From the NCBI GenBank assembly GCA_947447525.1, contig CANFJL010000014.1, positions 1 through 57,461 on the forward strand: a DNA stretch of 57,461 nt. The letters run 5' to 3'. The stretch's first letter is position 1. Every line of letters begins with the position of its first letter. A program made the position numbers and the translations under genes. Positions 1-7,818 of the stretch are shown here, piece by piece. The notes below the pieces were generated by a model. The model made no database searches, had not been told where the DNA came from, and saw nothing but the letters and a program-made list of their open reading frames with translations. The stretch comes from Flavobacteriales bacterium (GTDB lineage Bacteria > Bacteroidota > Bacteroidia > Flavobacteriales_D > Crocinitomicaceae).

Positions 1-222
1 ACCAGTGAAGAGGAGCGCTTGGCTGCGAATCCGGTGACTGAGGAACCCACTTCAAACAACACGCAAACCAACAAGACCAGTGAAGAAGAACGATTGGCTG
101 CGAATCCGGTAACTGAGGAACCCACTTCAAACAACACCCAAACCAACAAGACCAGTGAAGAGGAGCGCTTGGCTGCGAATCCGGTAACTGAGGAACCAAT
201 TTCAAATAACACGCAAACCAAG
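1..222 (+). repeat. 75-bp in-frame tandem repeat, about three copies
   Basis: Units at 1-75, 76-150 and 151-222 are nearly identical; the third lacks one codon, and a partial unit (TSEE) follows. The array runs off the left edge, so the true copy number is unknown. The period is 25 codons, so copy-number changes keep the frame. Synonymous differences between copies (GTG/GTA, GAG/GAA) show some age. Confidence 0.9.
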
Positions 223-2226
223 ACCAGTGAAGAAGCTCAAGACGTCGTTAATAAATATAACGGTTCAATGGAGCAAATAAAAGATATTAATAATGAAATT
301 TCAAAACTGACTAAAGCATCAATTTTAGTTCCGAATGAGAAAATCGACCCTATTAAATCAGATCAAATTAATACCATTCAAACAATTAATCAACAACAAG
401 AAAAACTTATTTTATTCGATGAAAAGCTCGAATTGTTGAAAGTTTTGGATTCTAATTTGGAAAGAACGCTTAATGAAAACAAATTGGATCAAATAAGTAT
501 CCTTGAAATACAAAAAGAAATTATTAAAAGTGAAATCCCTCAAATAAGCGATCAAAATCTCCTATCTGTTTATAAAAATCAAATAAAATTAATTGATCAA
601 ATTATTAAAGATTCCCCTATTATTCCTGAACTTGAAAAAGAAAAAGAAGCCCGTTTCTTTGCTGTCGATAGGTCAATTGAAAAAACAAGCGTTCCAGCTT
701 TGGCAGCATTACCGGCATATAGTACCTATTTAAATCAGCGAAAGGAATATGTGGAGCAACAAAAATATTTGGACAGTCTAGAGCATTTAAAAATCAATAA
801 AACTCAAGCGTTATTCCAATTAATGCAAATGGATACAATGCCACATGAACTTAATGCCTCTACAATAGCTAAAGCCAATGATTTAAGAGAAATACTACTT
901 AAGATAGCGCAAACCGAAAGTAAACAAGCTACACTATTTAATAAAATTAAGTCCACGGAAAACCAAGCATCTTATGAGAAATTATTACAAGATCAAGTTG
1001 CACCAGTAGTAATAACAAATCTTACAAGTAACTACTTGCCAGAATCATTTGCTTGGAATCCAAACGAACCAATAAACAAACAGAACATTTCAACTCCTAT
1101 ACCAATTTTAAAGAAATTACCAACAGGATTATATTATAGGGTACAAATAGGGGCATTTAGAAAACCCATTGCAAATGATAAATTTAGGGAGTTCTCTCCT
1201 GTTTCTGGTGAAGTAATTCCAAATGGTTTAACATGCTACTTAGCAGGATTTTTTGGCGAAATAGCGAAAGCAGTTAATGCAAAAGGACAAATCCGTAAGT
1301 TGGGTTATAATGATGCTTTCATCGTAGCGTATTGTGATGGAAAAAGAATTAGCCTGGCACAGGCTAGACAATATGAATTGAATGGTTTATGCAAGAAAAA
1401 CAATGAAAATGAGATAAATATTGAGCTTGCAGCAATTTATAATGCAGAGAAGGAAAAACAGGATTCCATTCAACCTATTCCTTTAAATGATGATGTGTAT
1501 TTGACAGTTCAAGTGGGAGTATTTGCAAAAACCATCAACGAAGGTCAATTGCCTGGAATTAATGAATTGACTTATACAAAAGCACCCAATGGATTACTGC
1601 GTTATGCAAGTGGAAAATTTGATAATATTAATGAGGCAAAAGAGAGAAAAAAAATTGCCATAGATAAAGGAGTTAAAGATGCATTTATCGTTGCATATCG
1701 AAATGGAACAAGGATTTCAATTCAAGAAGCACAAAATTACATTGCTCAGAAAGCGTTTGAAAAAGGTAATGAACAAATCACCAAGACGATTGAAACAAAT
1801 TTCAAAGTATTTGATACTCCGCCACCACCGAAAATAGAATGGGTTCAATTTAGACAAGATATTCTTAAAGATAAAGCTACTAAGCAATTGGGAATTGTAA
1901 ATCGTGCAGGAACTTTTGTCTATAATGAGAAAGAAAGTGTTTTGATTTCAGGAAAGATCAATCGAGAGGATATTTCTCCATTCGAACAGATATATTTAGC
2001 TCAAATGCATTTGAACCTTGTGCCTGAAGCGAATAAAAATATTACATGGATTATGGAAGACCTCACCATCACAGCGCAGTTGCACGATTGGTTATTGCAA
2101 TCTTCCATTCCTTTTTCTATTATAAAGTCAGAAAATGTCCTCCAAATTCAATTTGTAGTGGTGGAGGATAGTGAGCTAGAATTTTTAATAAAGGCTGCTG
2201 ACAAGTTCAATTTTAATTATTTTTGA
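1..2226 (+). CDS. SPOR-domain protein with N-terminal tandem repeats (5' end missing)
   Basis: The reading frame is open from the first base, so the gene starts to the left of the window; no start codon is claimed. The visible part opens with a 25-residue hydrophilic repeat (core LAANPVTEEP, SNNTQTNK, TSEEER). Next comes a Gln/Lys/Glu-rich stretch likely to be helical or coiled coil (about 240-980 nt). Two SPOR-like modules follow at about 1130-1350 and 1490-1720 (YYRVQIGAF and YLTVQVGVF, each closed by DAFIVAY and an R-I-S segment). SPOR domains bind peptidoglycan or act as periplasmic adaptors, so a cell-envelope role is inferred. The last 130 codons match nothing I recognise. It ends 4 nt before clpS. 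Confidence 0.75.
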   Translation, partial: TSEEERLAANPVTEEPTSNNTQTNKTSEEERLAANPVTEEPTSNNTQTNKTSEEERLAANPVTEEPISNNTQTKTSEEAQDVVNKYNGSMEQIKDINNEISKLTKASILVPNEKIDPIKSDQINTIQTINQQQEKLILFDEKLELLKVLDSNLERTLNENKLDQISILEIQKEIIKSEIPQISDQNLLSVYKNQIKLIDQIIKDSPIIPELEKEKEARFFAVDRSIEKTSVPALAALPAYSTYLNQRKEYVEQQKYLDSLEHLKINKTQALFQLMQMDTMPHELNASTIAKANDLREILLKIAQTESKQATLFNKIKSTENQASYEKLLQDQVAPVVITNLTSNYLPESFAWNPNEPINKQNISTPIPILKKLPTGLYYRVQIGAFRKPIANDKFREFSPVSGEVIPNGLTCYLAGFFGEIAKAVNAKGQIRKLGYNDAFIVAYCDGKRISLAQARQYELNGLCKKNNENEINIELAAIYNAEKEKQDSIQPIPLNDDVYLTVQVGVFAKTINEGQLPGINELTYTKAPNGLLRYASGKFDNINEAKERKKIAIDKGVKDAFIVAYRNGTRISIQEAQNYIAQKAFEKGNEQITKTIETNFKVFDTPPPPKIEWVQFRQDILKDKATKQLGIVNRAGTFVYNEKESVLISGKINREDISPFEQIYLAQMHLNLVPEANKNITWIMEDLTITAQLHDWLLQSSIPFSIIKSENVLQIQFVVVEDSELEFLIKAADKFNFNYF

Positions 2227-2230
2227 GACA

Positions 2231-2500
2231 ATGAAAACGGAAACACTTGAATTACTTGAAACAAAGGAAGAAATCGTTGCTGAATCTGCCCTAGTTTTGT
2301 ATAATGATGACGTAAATACTTTTGATCATGTCATTAATTCATTAATGGCTACCTGTAAACACAAATTAATGGAGGCAGAGCAATGTGCTTATATTGTTCA
2401 TACAGCTGGAAAATGTATCGTTAAATATGGTATGTATGATGAACTAGAACCCCAGTGCACTTCATTATTAGAGAAAGGCTTAAGTGCTACAATAGAATAA
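2231..2500 (+). CDS. clpS: ClpS, adaptor of the Clp protease (N-degron recognition)
   Basis: 89 aa, usual for ClpS. The family core is visible: LYNDDVNTFDHVI near residue 23, then the helix with the conserved KLMEAEQCAYIVHTAGK segment and a final strand. ClpS binds proteins with destabilising N-terminal residues and delivers them to the N domain of ClpA or ClpC. Here the partner is very probably the ClpC encoded at 23.9 kb, as no ClpA is seen. It follows the SPOR gene by 4 nt and precedes the rhomboid gene by 2 nt, so the three are likely co-transcribed. Confidence 0.93.
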   Translation: MKTETLELLETKEEIVAESALVLYNDDVNTFDHVINSLMATCKHKLMEAEQCAYIVHTAGKCIVKYGMYDELEPQCTSLLEKGLSATIE

Positions 2501-2502
2501 CA

Positions 2503-3045
2503 ATGAAAATTACTTTTGAATCTAAAATAACACTTATTTTTTCAGCTATTGCCGTAATGGCCTACTTTATAGCAAGATCTTTTCCTGATCCTTTGGCACA
2601 ATTTTTCATTTTAAATGGTGATTTCCAACAGAACAATATAGTTTGGTATATCAGTACTTTTGGATATATTTTCGGACATGCTGATACCGGACATCTGTTG
2701 GGAAATTTAGCCATGTTTCTGCTTCTTGCTCCAATTATTGAGAAGAAATATGGATCCAATCAATTCTTACTGATGTTGTTGGTTACCGCCATCATTACCG
2801 CCATCATTCATACATTTTTTTGGGATAATGGTCTACTTGGAATGAGTGGTATTGTATTTATGTTGATTATTTTATCTACACTAGTGCATTCAAAATCGAA
2901 TGAAATCCCACTTACTTTTTTATTGGTATTGGTACTGTATTTAGGACAAGAAATCTTGGCTTCTTTTAAAGCAGATAATATTTCTCATTTCGCTCATTTA
3001 GCAGGAGGGGCTTCAGGTATTTTTTGGGCTTATTTCAAAAAATAA
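2503..3045 (+). CDS. Rhomboid-family intramembrane serine protease
   Basis: 180 aa from the ATG two bases after clpS; an earlier in-frame ATG at 2455 lies inside clpS and is less likely. The protein is almost entirely hydrophobic, with about six membrane spans. Rhomboid hallmarks are visible: GHLLGN near residue 63, the catalytic serine in GMSG (S115) and the catalytic histidine in AHLAGG (H165). The family cuts transmembrane segments within the bilayer. The length fits the minimal six-helix bacterial form. Its substrate cannot be read from the context. Its stop lies 1 nt from the stop of the opposing gene. Confidence 0.88.
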   Translation: MKITFESKITLIFSAIAVMAYFIARSFPDPLAQFFILNGDFQQNNIVWYISTFGYIFGHADTGHLLGNLAMFLLLAPIIEKKYGSNQFLLMLLVTAIITAIIHTFFWDNGLLGMSGIVFMLIILSTLVHSKSNEIPLTFLLVLVLYLGQEILASFKADNISHFAHLAGGASGIFWAYFKK

Positions 3046-3046
3046 T

Positions 3047-4477
3047 TTATTCATCTTCTTTATGCACCAAATCGTAGAAGGTTTTTTCAATTGTTTCGTA
3101 TTTTCCATTTGGCGTTGGACTTAGAGCAGGGGCTGAATACAAGTGAAAAGAATCATCTATTAACAGGTAATACGGAAATGTTTTTACTTGTAACTGTTCC
3201 CATATTTCATTGTTAACATCAAATCCATATTTAGGCCAGTTAATTACATCAAGATTCCTTTGCTCTGTTGCTGTATATGCCGTTTCATTCTTAGAGTAAA
3301 GGGTAATAAAACTTATATCCTTACCATATTTCTCTTGTAATTTTTTAAGACTTTTTAATTCTGCAATGCAATCTTTATTGGAAGGATTATAACAGTGTAC
3401 GTAGATGTATTTCCCTTTTAGCGTACTTAATTTTTCATTTAGCTTACTTTGATCTAAAATGATATCGGGAAATTTACTTCCAATATTCAATCCATTAAAT
3501 TGATTGTATAAAGCAGAAGCGATATTTCTGATATTGGAATACTCACTTTGTTTCTGTATTTGAAATAATAATTGAATGGATCCTGATTTAGGTAAATAAT
3601 TACTAAAATATTCTTCTCGTAAAATATTCAGTAAGACCAATTCTCGCAACTCAGGATTTTTCAAAAACGGTTCTCGTTCTAGAATACTATCGGCAAATGC
3701 TAAATTTGAACTTGCAAAAGCACTGTAAAGTTCCTTTGCATTATTCCCTTCTAATTGATATAAAAAGCGCTTGTAAAATCCTTTGAAATAATCCATGTAG
3801 GCATCATTTTGATATCCTATTGGTTGACTGGAAAAATAGAAATTGTATTTATCTGTTAACGAGGGAGCTCCTAAAAATGGAATGTTATCAATGGTCTGTC
3901 CAATGGAGTACTTGACGAAATTAAAAAGAAAAGAGGAAGTATCTTGGCTATAAACAGCGGAAGCTTCGTTTTTAAATGCCTGAATGTTTTTAATAAATGC
4001 AGCATGATCGGCTTCTTTAGTATAGTAAATTTCAGAAAGATACCCGTCCATCCAGGTTTGAAATCCTAAGATTTTGTAATTAATGTCTGTACTGTCTAAG
4101 TCAAAAAAAGTTAATTCGACCTCACTATTAGTGCTTGAAATGTATTCAGGTAAAGGGAATTCAACTGTATAATATTTTCTATTTTCTAGATATAAGTAAG
4201 CATAGGAATTATTTACCCTCAGAATGTATTTTTGAATACTTTCTAATCCAGCATTCTTAATATTGGCAGCACTTACCGTTAAATTAAAATATCCTTTTTC
4301 ATTAATAGTATCAGAAGCAAGTTGGTTTTCCTTATTCGAAATAAAATCGCTAATGGAACTTAAAGTAATTTTTGAATTTGAATATTCTGGTGCGATACCT
4401 TTGACTTGCATTTGCGCTAAGGATTCGCTTTCAAGGAAAGTAATCAGGATTAGTAAAAGTAAAAAAACTCTTTTCAT
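3047..4477 (-). CDS. Secreted thioredoxin-fold protein lacking the CxxC pair
   Basis: Begins with a clear signal peptide (MKRVFLLLLILITF...LAQ); an ATG two codons earlier (4483) is equally possible. The N-terminal third resembles the DUF4369-like beta domain found before TlpA domains in Bacteroidetes. The C-terminal 150 residues look like a TlpA/AhpC thioredoxin fold (GSKFPDIIL, GKYIYVHCYNPSNKDC, then a WPKYGFD region and FPYYLLID). In TlpA the active site is WCxxC; here the first cysteine is replaced (NKDC), so it is probably not a normal thiol oxidoreductase. It converges on the rhomboid gene, with one base between the stops. Function unknown. Confidence 0.72.
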   Translation of the reverse strand: MKRVFLLLLILITFLESESLAQMQVKGIAPEYSNSKITLSSISDFISNKENQLASDTINEKGYFNLTVSAANIKNAGLESIQKYILRVNNSYAYLYLENRKYYTVEFPLPEYISSTNSEVELTFFDLDSTDINYKILGFQTWMDGYLSEIYYTKEADHAAFIKNIQAFKNEASAVYSQDTSSFLFNFVKYSIGQTIDNIPFLGAPSLTDKYNFYFSSQPIGYQNDAYMDYFKGFYKRFLYQLEGNNAKELYSAFASSNLAFADSILEREPFLKNPELRELVLLNILREEYFSNYLPKSGSIQLLFQIQKQSEYSNIRNIASALYNQFNGLNIGSKFPDIILDQSKLNEKLSTLKGKYIYVHCYNPSNKDCIAELKSLKKLQEKYGKDISFITLYSKNETAYTATEQRNLDVINWPKYGFDVNNEIWEQLQVKTFPYYLLIDDSFHLYSAPALSPTPNGKYETIEKTFYDLVHKEDE

Positions 4478-4493
4478 AGTCATTCAATGTAAA

Positions 4494-4952
4494 TTAAACG
4501 AGCAATTCTGCGTGGGTTACAAAAGAATCAATAGAACCTTTACTTTTGAATATTTCTCTAACTATACTGGAGTTGAGTGCGCTATATTTTAATTCCGTTA
4601 GCAAAAAAACAGTTTCGATATGGGTCAAAGAATTATTTACATGTGCAATGGAAGTTTCGTACTCAAAATCTTGAGTATTTCTTAAACCACGAATTAGGTG
4701 ATGAATATTATTTTCGCTACAATAATTCACCGTTAATCCTTCATAAACGACTACGCTTACCTTATCATTTCCTTTAAAAATACCTTCGATATGTTGAACC
4801 CTTTTTTCAATAGGAAATAAGTATTTTTTGGAGGTGTTGGTCCCAATACCAATAACAATGGAATCAAAAATTTGTAATGCTTTCAGAACAATAGATTCAT
4901 GTCCTTTAGTAAAAGGATCAAATGAACCGGCAAATAAGGCTATTTTTTGCAT
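4494..4952 (-). CDS. coaD: Phosphopantetheine adenylyltransferase
   Basis: 152 aa from the ATG at 4952; a longer frame to 4988 would overlap rsmD and adds residues that do not belong to the family. CoaD transfers AMP from ATP to 4'-phosphopantetheine, the penultimate step of coenzyme A synthesis, in the cytosol. Visible motifs are the nucleotidyltransferase GSFDPFTKGH near residue 8, LIRGLRNTQDFEYE in the middle and the ISSxxVRE-type loop (LNSSIVREI) near the end. Its start is 1 nt from the rsmD stop, a coupling common in Bacteroidetes. Confidence 0.95.
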   Translation of the reverse strand: MQKIALFAGSFDPFTKGHESIVLKALQIFDSIVIGIGTNTSKKYLFPIEKRVQHIEGIFKGNDKVSVVVYEGLTVNYCSENNIHHLIRGLRNTQDFEYETSIAHVNNSLTHIETVFLLTELKYSALNSSIVREIFKSKGSIDSFVTHAELLV

Positions 4953-4953
4953 G

Positions 4954-5490
4954 TTAAGCTTCAAAAAAACTAAAATGTACGTTACCAAATATACGGCAAA
5001 ATGTGAAATTGGTTAAGGCACTTAAATCGGTTTGTTTTCCGTGTTCTATGATCAATATTCCATCGGGGTGCAAAAGTTCTCTTTCTTGAACCAATTGCAC
5101 AATTTGAGCATGAAAATCTGCCGCATAAGGAGGGTCAGCGATAATTAAGTCAAATTTACTTGTGTTACCTTTTAAATAGAGCAAACAATCTGCTCTTACA
5201 ACTTGGTATTGATTCTCAATACCTAAATCAATAGCATTTGATTTTAAAAATTTCGTACATCGGTAGTTTTCATCTACTGCAATTATATTTCCTGCGCCTC
5301 TAGAGACAAACTCAAAGGACAAATTACCTGTTCCGGCACATAAATCTAGAATACGCATGTCTGATAAATCGACTGAATGCTGAAGGACATTAAACAATCC
5401 TTCCTTTGCATAATCTGTGGTAGGTCGAGATGGAAATCCAGGGGGTACTGAAAAGCGTCTACTTTTTAAAAAACCGCTGATTATACGCAC
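4954..5490 (-). CDS. rsmD: RsmD, 16S rRNA (guanine966-N2)-methyltransferase
   Basis: 178 aa. It opens with MRIISG, followed by the RPTTDYAKEGLFN segment typical of RsmD (usually RPTxxxxREALFN). The SAM-binding loop is DLCAGTGNLSFE and the catalytic motif is ADPPYA. RsmD methylates a guanine of helix 31 in the assembled 30S subunit. It overlaps the DUF3822 gene by 10 nt upstream and is followed after 1 nt by coaD, so the three are translated as a unit. Confidence 0.93.
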   Translation of the reverse strand: MRIISGFLKSRRFSVPPGFPSRPTTDYAKEGLFNVLQHSVDLSDMRILDLCAGTGNLSFEFVSRGAGNIIAVDENYRCTKFLKSNAIDLGIENQYQVVRADCLLYLKGNTSKFDLIIADPPYAADFHAQIVQLVQERELLHPDGILIIEHGKQTDLSALTNFTFCRIFGNVHFSFFEA

Positions 5491-6233
5491 AATAGGTGGT
5501 TTTGATAGGTGTCAAATGATTGAATTACAAAGGAATAATCATTTAAATCTTTAATCTTATTGATGGTTTCAACAACACGAGTTGGGTCTAAATTTTGTAA
5601 TACAGGATAAACTGAAATATTTCCCTTTGTAGTGTCAATGGGTAGTTTTTTAAAAGCACCTAAAGTGAAATACACAATATCATCTTCGTTTTGATAGCTT
5701 ATTTCTTGACTAAATAATAATTTCCCGTGTTGAAACAATTGCAGATTGAAATGCTGATCTCCAATACAAAGCGCGCCTCCAACAGCATCATTTTGAAAAG
5801 TTTCAACTTGTTTTAAATATTGGATATGAAGTGGATTAAGGACTTGTTCTGGAAAAATATTCTCACAAAATTGTGAAGCCCAAGTAGCGATTTCATGAAT
5901 ACTCGTTATACCAATATGGAGTAAACTCTGCGCAACTAAGGTACATTCATCTTGTATTTTACCAAAATTCAACTCAAAATATTTCTCAATAAGAGCAGCG
6001 TCGTAAACAGAACTAGGAATTAAAGTATATTGATTGACATCATAGTAACATGTGAAATCTTTGGCATGTAGAAATGAGGAAGCCGTCACATCCTTAATGA
6101 ATGATTTTACTTCGGCGATTTTCATCTCTAATGAATTTGATTGTAAAATATAGCGTTCTTCTTGGCTTGCAGTTGCAGTTTTACTGATGATTCTAATGCC
6201 CTCTTTGTGAAATATGAGTTGATGTGGAGTCAT
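5481..6233 (-). CDS. DUF3822-family protein
   Basis: 250 aa, Bacteroidetes-specific family, regularly found beside rsmD and coaD. The N-terminal half carries a strand-rich segment and the C-terminal half has CIGDQHFNLQLFQHGKLLFSQ, which resembles an actin/hexokinase-like (ASKHA, PilM-like) fold; this fold is my inference. No catalytic motif is obvious. The rsmD start lies inside its last codons. Identification rests on the neighbourhood and general sequence character more than on a diagnostic motif. Confidence 0.72.
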   Translation of the reverse strand: MTPHQLIFHKEGIRIISKTATASQEERYILQSNSLEMKIAEVKSFIKDVTASSFLHAKDFTCYYDVNQYTLIPSSVYDAALIEKYFELNFGKIQDECTLVAQSLLHIGITSIHEIATWASQFCENIFPEQVLNPLHIQYLKQVETFQNDAVGGALCIGDQHFNLQLFQHGKLLFSQEISYQNEDDIVYFTLGAFKKLPIDTTKGNISVYPVLQNLDPTRVVETINKIKDLNDYSFVIQSFDTYQNHLLCV

Positions 6234-6441
6234 ATTGACTTCTTAAATTTTTTAATTAGGTATAATTTCCTATGTGTAAAGTTACAATTTTTTTCGCCTT
6301 AACAAGTAGCCCATTTCTTCTTGGTATTTTAATTATATCATTACTTTTCTATTTGCTCCATGTAAATAAAACGAGTACTTTTATATGGAGTAGTAATATA
6401 AATATATTCCAATCCAAATCACTAAGTTAGAAGCGTAAAAG

Positions 6442-7818
6442 ATGAGTCAATTAAAGAAATTGGAGTACACAGATGACCAACAAAAAGCAATTGATTCTTT
6501 TAATTTATTTTATCAATCAGACGAGCGCTTTCCCCTGTTTATATTAAAAGGATACGCTGGAACAGGTAAATCAACTTTAATTGCAAGTATAGTTCAACAT
6601 TTACTCTTAGATAAAAATAAGTTTCGATTATTGGCACCTACTGGAAAAGCAGCAAAGGTTATTTCCAATTACTCCAAGCAAGCGGCATTTACCATTCATA
6701 AACAAATATATTTTGTAGGAGGTGAATTTAATGCTGGAACCAGTCTCGTAAAAGCAAAAAATTTATACAAAGACACTCTTTTTATTGTAGACGAAGCTTC
6801 TATGGTTGGGGTAGAGGACGCAACTTCATCCAATAGTTTGTTGGCTGATTTAATGAATTACGTTTATAGTGGAGTAGGTTGTCGACTCATGTTGGTGGGA
6901 GATCCTGGTCAGCTGCCTCCTGTTGGACAAACTGATTCCCCTGCCTTAGATCTTGATTATTTAAAAAACTTATATCCTCAAGTACAATTGTTTCATTCTG
7001 AATTGAAAGAAATCGTTCGTCAAGCTACAGATTCTCAAATCACACAAGCTGCAACAGAATTGAGGAATACATCGACTTTTGCTTTGCCCTTATTTTCTTT
7101 TTTCGGAACGGATGTTCAAAGAATTGGTGGTGCAGATTTAAGTGAATTACTGGAACAGTCATTCGCCCAACACGGTATGGATGAATGTGTATTGTTGACC
7201 ATGTCAAACAAAAGAGCCAATCAATGGAACGGTGAAATTAGATCTAGAATTTTAGGTCATGAAGAAAATGTAGCGAAAGAGGATATTCTCATGGTGGTTA
7301 AGAATAATTATTTTTGGCTGCAACCTGAATCATTAATTGGTTTTATCGCTAATGGAGAAACAATCCGCATCAATAGAATCGGCAGAAGGGAAAAATTATA
7401 TGGTTTTGAATTCGTAACAGCAGAAATTTCTTTTGTTGATTATCCAGATGAAAAACCAATGGAATTGATTCTTAACCTCGAAGCACTTACTGTGGAAGCA
7501 CCCAGTTTGTCACGCGATCGATTAAAAACACTTTTCTTTGAAATTGAAAAAGACTATTACCAGGAGAAAAACAAAAAGAAACGCTATCAATTGATTTTGA
7601 AGAATAAGTATTTTAATGCCTTACAGGTTAAATATTCTAATGCAGTTACTGCTCATAAAGCGCAAGGTGGACAATGGGAATCTGTTTTTATTGATTTTGG
7701 CTTTCTTCCAGAACAAATGCGAAATGAAAATTATATTCGTTGGCTCTACACTTGTATAACGCGCTCCAAAAAACAAGTGTATCTGCTTAATTTCCCGGAT
7801 GAATTCTTTACTATTTAA
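6442..7818 (+). CDS. RecD-like superfamily 1 DNA helicase
   Basis: 458 aa. SF1 motifs appear in order: Walker A GYAGTGKST (about residue 37), motif Ia LAPTGKAAKVI, Walker B VDEASMV, motif III VGDPGQLPPVG, motif V TAHKAQGGQWESV and motif VI YTCITRSKKQVYLLN. This is the RecD/TraA-type arrangement (AAA_30 plus UvrD_C_2), without the RecD2 N-terminal extension, so it is a compact, stand-alone 5'-3' helicase candidate. No RecB or RecC is nearby. It starts after a 208-nt gap and its 3' end overlaps the opposing gene by 8 nt. Confidence 0.88.
   Translation: MSQLKKLEYTDDQQKAIDSFNLFYQSDERFPLFILKGYAGTGKSTLIASIVQHLLLDKNKFRLLAPTGKAAKVISNYSKQAAFTIHKQIYFVGGEFNAGTSLVKAKNLYKDTLFIVDEASMVGVEDATSSNSLLADLMNYVYSGVGCRLMLVGDPGQLPPVGQTDSPALDLDYLKNLYPQVQLFHSELKEIVRQATDSQITQAATELRNTSTFALPLFSFFGTDVQRIGGADLSELLEQSFAQHGMDECVLLTMSNKRANQWNGEIRSRILGHEENVAKEDILMVVKNNYFWLQPESLIGFIANGETIRINRIGRREKLYGFEFVTAEISFVDYPDEKPMELILNLEALTVEAPSLSRDRLKTLFFEIEKDYYQEKNKKKRYQLILKNKYFNALQVKYSNAVTAHKAQGGQWESVFIDFGFLPEQMRNENYIRWLYTCITRSKKQVYLLNFPDEFFTI

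Noticed and set aside
2455..2502. Upstream start for the rhomboid gene
   Set aside because: It lies inside clpS and adds hydrophilic residues; the ATG at 2503 gives a normal N-terminus.
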